Source: Patulibacter sp. SYSU D01012
GTDB taxonomy: Bacteria; Actinomycetota; Thermoleophilia; Solirubrobacterales; Solirubrobacteraceae
Assembly: GCF_017916475.1 (NCBI RefSeq)
Contig: NZ_JAFMTB010000001.1
Coordinates: 124,001-188,000 of the forward strand
DNA: 64,000 bases
Direction: 5' to 3'
This document shows, piece by piece, positions 15,970-24,057 of the stretch. The notes beneath the pieces were generated by a model that did no database searches, was not told the DNA's origin, and worked only from the letters and a program-made list of their open reading frames with translations. Made by a program: the position numbers and the translations under genes. Numbering within the stretch: position 1 is the first letter of the stretch; the number at the start of each line of letters is the position of its first letter.

Positions 15970-18267
15970 GTGCCCGCCCTGCCCGCACCCGGAGACCGCC
16001 TGGCGGGCTTCCTCCTCGAGCGCGAGCTGGGGCACGGCGCCACGGGCGTCGTCTTCCTGGCGACCGAGGTGGCGCTCGGGCGGCGGGTGGCGCTGAAGGT
16101 CGTCGGTCCGCCGCTCGCCCACGACCCGGCGTTCCGCTGGCGGTTCCTGCGCGAGGCGCGGATCGCCGCGGCCCTCGACCACCCCAACGTCGTCACGGTG
16201 CTGCAGCACGGCAGCGACGACGACCGCCTGTGGCTGGCGATGCGGCTCGTCGACGGTCCCGACCTGCGCGTCCTGCTGCGGCGCACCGGCAGCCTGGACC
16301 CCGAGCAGGCCGTCGAGATCGTCGAGCAGGTCGCCGCGGCCCTCGATGTCGCGCACGCCGCGGGGCTCGTCCACCGCGACGTCAAGCCGGGGAACGTCCT
16401 GGTCGAGGACCGTCCGGGGCGGCGCATGCACGCCGAGCTGGCGGACTTCGGCCTGGCCGACGCCGCGGGCCGCCCGCCGGGCGGGCCGCCGTGGGCCGGA
16501 TCCGGCGCCGCGCCGGGGAACGGCGCCGCGCCGGGGAACGGCGCCGCGCCGGAGCGCGGCACGGCGACGGCCGCGGTCGGCGCGGCGATCCCGCACCTGG
16601 ATGACCCGGCCCTCGGGCGCTCCCCCCGCCCGACCGTCGGCGGGACGCCCGGCTACGCCGCCCCGGAGCAGCTCCGCGGCGCAGAGCCGACGGTCGCCGC
16701 CGACGTGCACGCCCTGGGGTGCGTCTTGTTCGAGGCGCTGACGGGCGTGGCGCCCGAACCGGCGGCGGTCGCCGCGGGCCGCGGCGCCGGACCGACCCTG
16801 GGCGGGGCCGCGTCCGCCTCGCCCACGGCGGCCGGGGACGCGCCCGACCGGGACGCGGCGAGCACGGCGGCCGGGCGCACGACCGGGCTGCGACCCTCGG
16901 CTGTGGTGCCGCGCCTGGGCACGGCGTTCGACGCCGTCGTCGCCGCGGCCACGGACCCGGACCCCGCCGCGCGGCCGTCGACCGCGGGCGCCGTCGCCCG
17001 CGCGGCGCGCGAGGCGCTGGGCCGCGCCGCAGCGTCGCGGGCGGCGGTCGCGCGCGCCGTCGTGCGACCCGCCACGCCGGCCGAGGTCGCCGCGGGAGCC
17101 GCGGCGGTCGGGGCGGTCGCCGACGTGGGCCGGGGCGCCGACGTGGGCCGGACCTTCGGGGCGGGCGAGGCGGTCGGCGGGGGCGCGGCGTCCGGCGCGA
17201 GCCGGGCCCGCGGCGCGGGTGGGACCGTCGGTGCGAGCGCGGCCGTCGGCGCCGTCGGCGCGGGCGAAGCGGCCGCCAGCGGACGCGCCGCCGGCGCGCC
17301 GACCCCGACCCTGGGAGCGGGCGACCGGGATCCCGCGCCGGCGACGCGCGAGGCGCTGTGGCGCGCACCCGCCCGGCGCGCGCGGTGGACCGTGCCGCTC
17401 GCCGCCGGCGGCCTGCTCGTCGTGCTCGGCGGCGCGTACGCGGCCGTCGACCGGGTCGGCGACCGCCCGGCGGCCGATCGGACGTCGCCCCCGGCGTCGA
17501 CGCCGCTCCGGGCCGACGCCCGTGGAGGGACCGCGACCCGGCCGGGCGCGGGTCCCTCGGCGAGCGCTTCCGCGTCGCGCGACGCGGGCGACGACACCGG
17601 GGCCGGGCAGGACGCGCGTCGCGCCGACGCGCCCGGCGCCGCTCCCGCCGGCGCGGCCGCGCGGGGGTCCGGCGCGACCGCCGCGGCTACAGGGGCCTCC
17701 AGGCCCCCCGCCCCCGGAGGCTCGGCGACGGGCGCCGCCGACACGGCTGACGGCACGGCCGAGGCCGCAGGCCCCACGGCCGACGCGGCGGCCGGCCCGG
17801 ACGCTCCGGCCGTCGGTGGCCGCGCGCCGTACGCCGCCGCGACCCCGCCCGCCCCGCCGGTCCCGGACGGCTACCGGCGCTTCGGCGGCGGCGCGTGGAC
17901 GCTCGATCTGCCCGTCGCCGCCGGCTGGCGGCAGACGGCCACGCAGGAGCTCGAGCGCGGCGCGCGGGTCCTCACGCGCCTGCGACGGGCCGACGGCGCG
18001 CGCCTCGTCGTCGAGCACCTGCCGGGCCGGACGGCGGTCCTGGGCCCGGCGGCCGGCGCCGGGTTCTCCGTCCGCCTGCCGCGCCTGGGCCGCACGCGCG
18101 GCGGCGTCTTCACCGGGGGCCGCTACGCGATGTGCCGGACGGGGGTCTGCGCCGCGATCCCGGCGAACGGCGCGTCGGGGGGCGTCCTGCTCGTGGCGGC
18201 CACCCCCGACGCGCGCGCCGCCCGCCGGCTGGCGGTCGCGGCGGCGCGGCACGTGCGCGTCGGCTGA
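15970..18267 (+). CDS. Membrane Ser/Thr protein kinase with CX4C ectodomain (kinase 1)
   Basis: 765 aa. The kinase domain has Lys43 (VALKVV), HRDVKPGNV (135-143), DFG (159-161) and APE (231-233). The segment from DFG to APE is about 70 residues instead of the usual 20-35 because of a Gly/Ala/Pro insert coded by an 18-bp tandem repeat. A second low-complexity insert follows near residue 262. A long Ala/Gly-rich linker leads to one membrane span (about 472-492), and the outside part ends in a 130-residue domain (635-765) with Cys722 and Cys727 (CX4C). Kinase 2 (18605-20515) has the same ectodomain. It starts at GTG 15970, without a clear ribosome site. It should phosphorylate cytoplasmic targets after an extracellular cue; the cue is unknown. 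Confidence 0.9.
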   Translation: MPALPAPGDRLAGFLLERELGHGATGVVFLATEVALGRRVALKVVGPPLAHDPAFRWRFLREARIAAALDHPNVVTVLQHGSDDDRLWLAMRLVDGPDLRVLLRRTGSLDPEQAVEIVEQVAAALDVAHAAGLVHRDVKPGNVLVEDRPGRRMHAELADFGLADAAGRPPGGPPWAGSGAAPGNGAAPGNGAAPERGTATAAVGAAIPHLDDPALGRSPRPTVGGTPGYAAPEQLRGAEPTVAADVHALGCVLFEALTGVAPEPAAVAAGRGAGPTLGGAASASPTAAGDAPDRDAASTAAGRTTGLRPSAVVPRLGTAFDAVVAAATDPDPAARPSTAGAVARAAREALGRAAASRAAVARAVVRPATPAEVAAGAAAVGAVADVGRGADVGRTFGAGEAVGGGAASGASRARGAGGTVGASAAVGAVGAGEAAASGRAAGAPTPTLGAGDRDPAPATREALWRAPARRARWTVPLAAGGLLVVLGGAYAAVDRVGDRPAADRTSPPASTPLRADARGGTATRPGAGPSASASASRDAGDDTGAGQDARRADAPGAAPAGAAARGSGATAAATGASRPPAPGGSATGAADTADGTAEAAGPTADAAAGPDAPAVGGRAPYAAATPPAPPVPDGYRRFGGGAWTLDLPVAAGWRQTATQELERGARVLTRLRRADGARLVVEHLPGRTAVLGPAAGAGFSVRLPRLGRTRGGVFTGGRYAMCRTGVCAAIPANGASGGVLLVAATPDARAARRLAVAAARHVRVG
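16504..16557 (+). repeat. 18-bp in-frame repeat in kinase 1 activation segment
   Basis: GGCGCCGCGCCGGGGAAC occurs twice exactly, then once with four changes, coding GAAPGN-GAAPGN-GAAPER. The repeat lies between the DFG and APE motifs, so copy number would change the activation loop length by six residues at a time. Confidence 0.9.
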
Positions 18268-18293
18268 CGGCGCGCGGGCCGGGCGAGGGCGAC

Positions 18294-18338
18294 CGAGTTC
18301 GCGATCTGGCCGCTACCTGCGGCCAGGAAGCGAACTCG
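18294..18338. terminator. Two-stage perfect hairpin between convergent kinases
   Basis: CGAGTTCGC, then CTGGCCGC, pair perfectly with GCGGCCAG and GCGAACTCG; GAT and GAA form a symmetric internal bulge and TACCT the loop. It begins 26 nt after the kinase 1 stop and can act in both directions. A bidirectional terminator is the simplest reading. Confidence 0.65.
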
Positions 18339-18459
18339 CCCGCACGCGCCCCCGACTTCGGCGGCCGCCGCCCCAACGGCTTCATCGCCCCGGAACACCG
18401 TGACCACGGCCCGGCTCCGCGCCGCCGACCGCACCCGCTTCCGCGCTGCCCGCCCGCGC

Positions 18460-18594
18460 TCAGGCCAGCGTCAGGTACGCCGCGACCGCGCCCGCCGCCA
18501 CGACCACCACGGGCGCAACGGCCCACAGCCACCGCGCCCACCCGCGGCGCTCGGGCCACGTGACCTCGAAGACGGCGCTCAGGACGTCGCACAT
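18460..18594 (-). CDS. 44-aa single-span membrane peptide downstream of kinase 2
   Basis: The frame reads MCDVLSAVFEVTWPERRG, a Trp-rich ARWLW patch, then one hydrophobic span of about 20 Val/Ala residues ending AYLTLA. It starts 10 nt after the kinase 2 stop with GGGCGAGAG as a plausible ribosome site, so it is probably the second gene of that operon. The charged and aromatic juxtamembrane segment implies an N-in orientation. No family is recognised. An accessory subunit of the kinase is a reasonable but untested guess. Confidence 0.6.
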   Translation of the reverse strand: MCDVLSAVFEVTWPERRGWARWLWAVAPVVVVAAGAVAAYLTLA

Positions 18595-18604
18595 GCTCTC
18601 GCCC

Positions 18605-20515
18605 TCAGCTCGGCGCGAGGGTCCGCGCGACCCGGTCGGCCAGACCCCACGCCTCGTCGGGGGTCGGGGCGGCGACGAGGACGCCCCAGCCCGGGCCGCC
18701 CTCGCCCTCGTTCAGCGGCACGTCGACGCACTCGAGCGACGCGCACTCCGGGATCGAGCCGATGCGGGCGTCCTTGAAGCGGTACGCCTGCACGTCGCCG
18801 AAGCGGGTGCCGGAGAGGGTGCGCGTCTCGAGGACGCCCGGGCCGGTGTCGAAGCGCGCCGGCTGCGACGGCGTGTGGTCGACGAGGATCAGCCGGCCGT
18901 CCGGGCCGCGCTGGCGCAGGCGGAAGAGCGCGCCGCCGCTCTGCGACGTGCGGGTCGGCGACCGCCAGCCGTTGCCGGGCTCGGCGAGCAGGGCCCGCCA
19001 CGAGCCGTCCGGCGCGGTGTACGTCGCCGCGCCGCCGTCGCCGGGGAGCGGGGCGCCGGACCCGGGGTCGCCGTCGGGCGCGCCGGGCGCGAGGGTGCCG
19101 CCGCCGCGCACGGAGCGCTCGCCGCCGTCGGGGGACGGCCCGGTGGTGGTCGGCGGCGGCGTGGCCTCCGTCGGCGTGGTCTCGGGGCTCGCGGGCGCCT
19201 GCGCCGTGGTGGCGCGCTGCGTCCGCGTGCGGGTGCGCTCCCGGGTCGTCGTCCGGTCGCCGCGGTCGGCCCGCGCGTCGTCCCCGTCGTCCCCGGGCCG
19301 GAGCCCCAGCACGACGACGACCGCGAGCGCCACGAGCAGCGCCGCGACGGCCAGGCCGGGCAGCAGCCAGCGGCTCGCGCCCTGCCGCGGCGGCGCCGCC
19401 GGGTCGACCGGGGGCACGCCGCCGCCGGGGCGCGCCGCCCGCGGGCCGGCCGGCGGCGTCGGGGCCACCCGGGTGCGGTCGGCCGGCGGCGCCACGCGCG
19501 TGCGCTCGCCGGTCGCCTCGTCCCGCATCCGCGGCGCGGGCGGCACCGCCCCCGGCGGCGTCGGCCGGCGTGGCGCTACGGGCGCGGGGAACGCGACCGT
19601 CGCCTGCGGATCGTCCTGCGCGAGCGCCTCGCGCGCCGCGGCGGCCAGCTCGCCGGCCGACGCGGGACGGTCCTCCGGATCCTGCGCCATGCCCCGCGCG
19701 ATGACTGCGTCGAACGCCGCCAGGTCGGGCACGACGGCGGAGACCGTCGGCCGCTCCCGGTTGACGTGCGCGAAGAGCTTCGCCATCGTCGCGCCCTCGA
19801 ACGGCGGCCGGCCGGTCAGCGCCACGTAGAGCATGGCCGCGAGCGCGTAGACGTCAGCGCGCGCGTCGAGCGGCCGCGCCTCGATCTGCTCGGGCGCCAT
19901 GTAGTCCGCCGAGCCGAGCAGCATCCCGGTCTGCGTCAGGTCGCCGGCGCCGTCGAGCTCCTTCGTCAGGCCGAAGTCCGCCAGCAGCACGCGGCCGAAC
20001 GGCGGCAGGCCGTCCGCGCTCGCGGCGCCCGGCGCCTCCTCCAGCAGGACGTTGCCCGGCTTGACGTCGCGGTGCAGGATGCCGCGGGCGTGCGCGTGGT
20101 CCAGGCCGGCGGCGACCGCCTCGACGATGCGCACGGCCTCCTCGGGCGGCAGGCCCGCGGGGCGCTCCACCCCGTCGGCCGGCGCGCCGCCGTCCGTCAG
20201 CTGCCGCGCGCGGGTCAGCCGGCGGCGCAGGTCCTCGCCCTCGACGTAGCGCATCGTCAGCCACAGCCCCGCGGGGTCGGTGCCCGCGTCGTACACCGGC
20301 ACGACGTTGGGGTGGTCCAGCCGGGCCGCCAGCCGCGCCTCGCGCTCGAAGCGGTCGCGGAACGACGGGTCGTCCGCCAGGCCGTGCTGGAGCAGCTTGA
20401 GCGCCACCTGCCGGCCGAGCGTCACGTGCTCGGCCAGCCAGACGGTGCCCATCGCGCCCTGGCCGAGCTGGCGCAGGACGCGGTGGCCGCCGATCAGGTC
20501 ACCGGGTTCGGGCAC
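18605..20515 (-). CDS. Membrane Ser/Thr protein kinase with CX4C ectodomain (kinase 2)
   Basis: 636 aa. The kinase domain shows GQGAMGTVWLAEH, Lys40, HRDVKPGNV (148-156), DFG (180-182) and APE (207-209), with a Pro/Asp-rich insert near 100-122. A Pro-rich linker leads to a membrane span (383-405). Outside, a Thr-rich stalk leads to a domain at about 500-636 with Cys591 and Cys596 in CX4C spacing. The end matches kinase 1: C-x4-C, then P.N, GG, VL-VAA, TPD-A, LA and AR. PASTA repeats are absent. GGAGGG stands 7 nt before the GTG at 20515. It is convergent with kinase 1 and followed by a 44-aa membrane peptide. Confidence 0.92.
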   Translation of the reverse strand: MPEPGDLIGGHRVLRQLGQGAMGTVWLAEHVTLGRQVALKLLQHGLADDPSFRDRFEREARLAARLDHPNVVPVYDAGTDPAGLWLTMRYVEGEDLRRRLTRARQLTDGGAPADGVERPAGLPPEEAVRIVEAVAAGLDHAHARGILHRDVKPGNVLLEEAPGAASADGLPPFGRVLLADFGLTKELDGAGDLTQTGMLLGSADYMAPEQIEARPLDARADVYALAAMLYVALTGRPPFEGATMAKLFAHVNRERPTVSAVVPDLAAFDAVIARGMAQDPEDRPASAGELAAAAREALAQDDPQATVAFPAPVAPRRPTPPGAVPPAPRMRDEATGERTRVAPPADRTRVAPTPPAGPRAARPGGGVPPVDPAAPPRQGASRWLLPGLAVAALLVALAVVVVLGLRPGDDGDDARADRGDRTTTRERTRTRTQRATTAQAPASPETTPTEATPPPTTTGPSPDGGERSVRGGGTLAPGAPDGDPGSGAPLPGDGGAATYTAPDGSWRALLAEPGNGWRSPTRTSQSGGALFRLRQRGPDGRLILVDHTPSQPARFDTGPGVLETRTLSGTRFGDVQAYRFKDARIGSIPECASLECVDVPLNEGEGGPGWGVLVAAPTPDEAWGLADRVARTLAPS

Positions 20516-20576
20516 GAGTCACCCTCCGCTCCGTCGGTGCATCGCGTGCAGTCTGCCGGACGGGCCCCCTCGTCGG

Positions 20577-20582
20577 TACCGT
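20577..20582 (+). promoter_or_regulatory. Candidate -10 box for leaderless GT2 mRNA
   Basis: TACCGT ends 6 nt before the GTG at 20589, in the 73-nt divergent gap with kinase 2. Confidence 0.5.
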
Positions 20583-20588
20583 GCACGC

Positions 20589-21557
20589 GTGCCCCCGACG
20601 GCCCAGTCCCCGCTCGTCACCTTCTGCGTGGTCGGGACCAACGGCGCGGAGTTCCTGCCGGCGTGCCTGGACGCGATCGCCCTGGAGCAGCGCCTGCTCG
20701 AGCGCCCGACCGAGGTGCTCGTCCTCGACAACGCCTCCACGGACGACTCGGTGCGGATCGCCCGCGAGCACCCCGTGGGCGCCCGCGTGATCGCGCTCCC
20801 CCGCCGCGAGGGCAAGGCCGCGAACGACTCCCGCCTGCTCGACGAGGCGTCGGGCCGCTTCGCCCTGCTGCTCAACGAGGACAGCGAGCTGCGGCCGGGC
20901 GCGACGAAGGAGCTCGTCGCGGCCCTCGAGCGCGATCCCAAGGCCGCGTGCGCCGGCGCCGCGCTGCTGCGCCCCGACGGCCACGAGCAGCCCTCCGCGT
21001 GGCGCTTCCCCGGCTTCGGCACCACGCTCGCCCAGGCGTTCCTGCTGCACAAGGCGCTCGTCGTGCAGTCGGGCAAGTCGCCGCGCCAGACCCGCCGGGT
21101 GGACTGGTGCCAGTCGGCGTGCCTGCTCGTCCGCGTCCAGGCGTCCGCCACGATCGGCCACCTGGACCCCGAGTACTTCGTGTACGGCGACGAGGTCGAC
21201 CTGCAGCGCCGCCTGGCCGACGCCGGCTGGCACACGCTGCACGTGCCCGCCGCGCAGTGCATCCACCACGAGGGCCTGTCGACCGGCGACGGCGCGCGGC
21301 GACGGATCATCGAGCTGCACCGCAACCAGGAGCGCTACCTCGCCGCCCACCACGGGCCGGCGGTCGCGCTGGCGTGCCGGCCGTTCGCGGCGCTCCCGTA
21401 CGTCTTGCGCACCCTCGCCGCGACGGTGCTCCCCGGCCACTCGCCGCGCCGGTACTGGTGGCACGTGCGCGCCATCCTCGCCCCGCACCACGGGGAGGGG
21501 ATCCGCGAGGCCGCCGAGGCGTTCAACGCCGAGCTCGAGCGGCCCGCGACGGCGTAG
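20589..21557 (+). CDS. GT2 glycosyltransferase, rhamnosyltransferase-like
   Basis: 322 aa. The GT-A domain shows PLVTFCVVGTNGAEFLPAC, EVLVLDNASTDDSV, LLLNEDSELRPGA (metal-binding acidic motif) and PEYFVYGDEVDLQRRLADAGW, the catalytic ED region of WbbL-type rhamnosyltransferases. A C-terminal hydrophobic stretch (FAALPYVLRTLAATVLPG) may attach it to the membrane. WbbL in mycobacteria adds rhamnose to the lipid-linked galactan linker, but that specific role is inference. The GTG start follows TACCGT by 6 nt. Its last codons and stop are copied twice more in the downstream gap. Confidence 0.88.
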   Translation: MPPTAQSPLVTFCVVGTNGAEFLPACLDAIALEQRLLERPTEVLVLDNASTDDSVRIAREHPVGARVIALPRREGKAANDSRLLDEASGRFALLLNEDSELRPGATKELVAALERDPKAACAGAALLRPDGHEQPSAWRFPGFGTTLAQAFLLHKALVVQSGKSPRQTRRVDWCQSACLLVRVQASATIGHLDPEYFVYGDEVDLQRRLADAGWHTLHVPAAQCIHHEGLSTGDGARRRIIELHRNQERYLAAHHGPAVALACRPFAALPYVLRTLAATVLPGHSPRRYWWHVRAILAPHHGEGIREAAEAFNAELERPATA

Positions 21558-21762
21558 GGCGGGAAGCGCGCGCTTCGCTGCGGCGGGGCGACGACGCCGG
21601 GGCGACCGGCGACACGGCCGGCCGCGACGGCGTAGGGGGCGGGGCGGGACGACGACGCCGGGGCGACCCGCGACACGCCCGGCCGCGACGGCGTAAGGGG
21701 GCGGGACGGGACGCGCTTCGCCGCGGCGGGGCGACGACGCCGGGGCGACCGGCGACACGGCC
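21544..21762. repeat. Tandem duplications of the GT2 gene tail
   Basis: CCGCGACGGCGTAGGG, which includes the GT2 stop codon, appears at 21544-21559, 21622-21637 and with one extra A at 21683-21699. A 33-bp block starting GGCGACGACGCCGGGG is identical at 21587-21619 and 21730-21762, with a variant near 21647-21680. Confidence 0.85.
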
Positions 21763-21775
21763 TCGCCGCGAGCGC

Positions 21776-21781
21776 CAGGAT
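21776..21781 (+). promoter_or_regulatory. Candidate -10 box for acetyltransferase gene
   Basis: CAGGAT ends 6 nt before the ATG at 21788, the same spacing as other leaderless starts; it helps choose this ATG over the one at 21797. Confidence 0.3.
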
Positions 21782-21787
21782 GGGCGG

Positions 21788-22375
21788 ATGGGACGCATGA
21801 AGGACCGCATGCTGGCCGGCGAGCTGTACGTCGCCGACGACCCGGACCTGGAGGCCGACTACGTCCGGGCCCAGGAGCTGCTGGAGCGGTACAACGGCGC
21901 GCCGGCGGCCGACGACGCGGGGCGGGACGCGCTGCTCCGGCAGCTGCTCGGCGGCGTCGGAGAGCGGGTGGTCGTCCGCCCGCCGTTCCGCTGCGAGTAC
22001 GGCGCACCGATCACGATCGGTGACGGCACGTTCGTCAACTTCGACCTGCTCGTGCTGGACGTCGCCGCGGTGCGCATCGGCCGCGCGTGCCAGATCGCCC
22101 CCCGCGTCCAGCTGCTGACCGCGACGCACCCGATCGATCCCGGACCGCGGCGCGCCGGCTGGGAGTCCGGCGCCCCGATCACCATCGGCGACAACGTGTG
22201 GCTCGGGGCCGGCACGATCGTCTGCCCCGGCGTGACCATCGGCGACGACACCGTGGTCGGGGCCGGGTCCGTCGTCACGCGCGACCTGCCCACCGGCGTC
22301 GTCGCGGTCGGCAGCCCGGCGCGGGTGGTGCGCGAGATCGGCGAAGGCGACCGGGTCGCCGTGCCGGAGCGCTGA
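21788..22375 (+). CDS. Maltose/galactoside O-acetyltransferase-like enzyme
   Basis: 195 aa, left-handed beta-helix acetyltransferase of the Maa/LacA type. The N-terminal Mac domain is present (MKDRMLAGELYVADDPDLEADYVRAQELLERYN), then hexapeptide coils: YGAPITIGDGTFVNFDLLVLD, IGRACQIAPRV with LLTATHPID carrying the catalytic His, and GAPITIGDNVWLGAGTIVCP. It transfers acetyl groups from acetyl-CoA to hydroxyls of sugars. The length fits the family (about 185-200 aa). Start 21788 is chosen by spacing from CAGGAT; 21797 is an alternative. It is convergent with the DUF418 gene across a repeat-filled gap. Confidence 0.95.
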   Translation: MGRMKDRMLAGELYVADDPDLEADYVRAQELLERYNGAPAADDAGRDALLRQLLGGVGERVVVRPPFRCEYGAPITIGDGTFVNFDLLVLDVAAVRIGRACQIAPRVQLLTATHPIDPGPRRAGWESGAPITIGDNVWLGAGTIVCPGVTIGDDTVVGAGSVVTRDLPTGVVAVGSPARVVREIGEGDRVAVPER

Positions 22376-22815
22376 GGGGCGGGGGGAGATCGGGCGCGGC
22401 GCGAGCCAGGCGCGGCCGAGTGCGGCGGGGCGCGCGCGGCGGCCCCAGCCACGATTCGATCCCGACCGTCCCGCCCCGAGGATCGAGTGGGACGAAAGCG
22501 GGCTCTAGCCCCGGATTCGTCCCACACCCTCCGGGCCGGGGACCGCGTGGGACGAACGCGGGCCCACCCGCCCCCGACCTGTCGGGTGCGAGCGCAGCGA
22601 GACCGGGCGAGCGGTGCGTCGGCCGCGCGTTCCGTCCCATGCTGCCCCGGCCGGCCCGCGAGGGGGAACAGACGCGCGGATAGCGCGCGATCCGGGAACA
22701 CTCGGGGGCGCGCGGGGCCGGTTGGGGCGGGACGCGCGGTCCGCGGCGCGCGCCCCGGCTCTCCTCGCCCCCACCCCGGCGACCCAAGCTCGGACGACGG
22801 GGGCCGATCCGCCCC
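22376..22815. repeat. Repeat-filled convergent gap after acetyltransferase gene
   Basis: No gene is seen. 22487-22525 is a hairpin with the 10-bp stem GTGGGACGAA/TTCGTCCCAC, and GTGGGACGAA recurs at 22547-22556. 22621-22645 is one arm of an inverted repeat whose partner is at 25413-25437. 22666-22701 has a 36-nt relative at 25362-25397. GGGGCGCGC (22705-22713) and its complement (22748-22756) make a further stem. Confidence 0.75.
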
Positions 22816-24057
22816 TCAGCTCGCCGCGGCGCGCGCCGTCCGCCAGGGCGGCCACGACCACGTCGTCAACGCCCGCAGCGCCCACTCGATCGGGCCGTAG
22901 CGGTGGCGGCCGAGCCACCAGGCGCTCAGGGCGAGCTGCCCGGCGAAGATCGCGGCGCAGACGCCGAGGACCACGAGCGGCCCCAGGTGCCCGACCAACC
23001 CCAGGCCGTAGCCCGTGAAGAGCAGGGCTAGCACGAGGGACTGCAGCACGTAGTTGCTCAGCGCCATCCGGCCCGCCGGCGCCAGCGCGGCGCGCAGCCG
23101 GCCGCCGCGGGCGGTGCGGAAGAGCAGCAGCAGCGCCGCGACGTATCCCGTCGCGAGGACCGGGGACCCGAGCACGTCGACCGTCGCCCCGAACGTGGCC
23201 GTCGGCGTCCCCGCCTGCCCGAGCGTCATCGCGGCGTACAGGCCGCCGGCCGCGACGCCGACCGGCAGGCACACCGCCGCCACGCGCCGCAGCACGGGCA
23301 GCAGCTCGTCCGTCCGCGCGAACAGGCGCACCTTGCCGGCGGCCAGGCCGAGCAGGAACATCGCCAGGGCCGAGGGCGCCTGCAGCAGCAGGAGGAGCGC
23401 CGCGGTCGCCGGCATCTCGGACAGGCGCTGCGCGATCACGTCGCCGACGCTGCCGCGCCAGTACGCCGTGGCGTCCGTCGCCCCGCGGATCCGCTCCGCG
23501 GTGTCGGCCGTCGCGCCCCGCGCGGCCTCGTCGAGCCCCGCGACCAGGAAGAACAGCGCCGAGAGCAGGACGATCCCGCCGGCGATCCGCACGGCCCGGC
23601 GCGGCGACAGGCCACGGAGCGCGAGGAGCACCAGGCCCAGCACCGCGTACGTCGTGAGGATGTCGCCCTGCCACAGCAGCACCGCGTGGGCCGCGCCGAT
23701 CGCGAAGAGCCCCAGCAGTCGCCGCAGGAAGCGCGGGACGAACGGCGCCCCGGCCCGCCCGGCCGCGTCGATCTGCAGCGTGAAGCTGTAGCCGAAGAGG
23801 AACGAGAAGAGGACGTAGAACTTCGACGTGAAGAGGACCGCGACGATCCAGCGGCCCAGGTCGTCGAGGGGCCCGGAGAACGCCGGGTCCGCGACCTCGT
23901 AGATCGCGAAGGCCGACGCGAAGAACGTGCTGTTGACGACGAGGATGCCCAGGAGGGCGAAGCCGCGGAGCGCGTCGACGTCGAGCAGGCGCGGGGCGCG
24001 AGCGGCGCCGGCAGCTGATGCGGCAGACGTCGGCCGCGGGACGTGGCGGGCGCTCAC
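22816..24057 (-). CDS. DUF418-family integral membrane protein
   Basis: 413 aa with about nine to ten membrane spans. The N-terminal LLDVDALRGFALLGILVVNS is the DUF418/acyltransferase-3-like opening, FSFLFGYSFTLQ and LAPAGRMALSNYVLQSLV are family landmarks, and the end carries FAGQLALSAWWLGRHRYGPIEWALRALT. The function of DUF418 proteins is unknown; they are thought to be transporters or envelope-modifying enzymes. The GTG at 24057 overlaps the TetR stop codon (GTGA), so both are made from one mRNA and the TetR protein probably controls this gene. Confidence 0.93.
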   Translation of the reverse strand: MSARHVPRPTSAASAAGAARAPRLLDVDALRGFALLGILVVNSTFFASAFAIYEVADPAFSGPLDDLGRWIVAVLFTSKFYVLFSFLFGYSFTLQIDAAGRAGAPFVPRFLRRLLGLFAIGAAHAVLLWQGDILTTYAVLGLVLLALRGLSPRRAVRIAGGIVLLSALFFLVAGLDEAARGATADTAERIRGATDATAYWRGSVGDVIAQRLSEMPATAALLLLLQAPSALAMFLLGLAAGKVRLFARTDELLPVLRRVAAVCLPVGVAAGGLYAAMTLGQAGTPTATFGATVDVLGSPVLATGYVAALLLLFRTARGGRLRAALAPAGRMALSNYVLQSLVLALLFTGYGLGLVGHLGPLVVLGVCAAIFAGQLALSAWWLGRHRYGPIEWALRALTTWSWPPWRTARAAAS

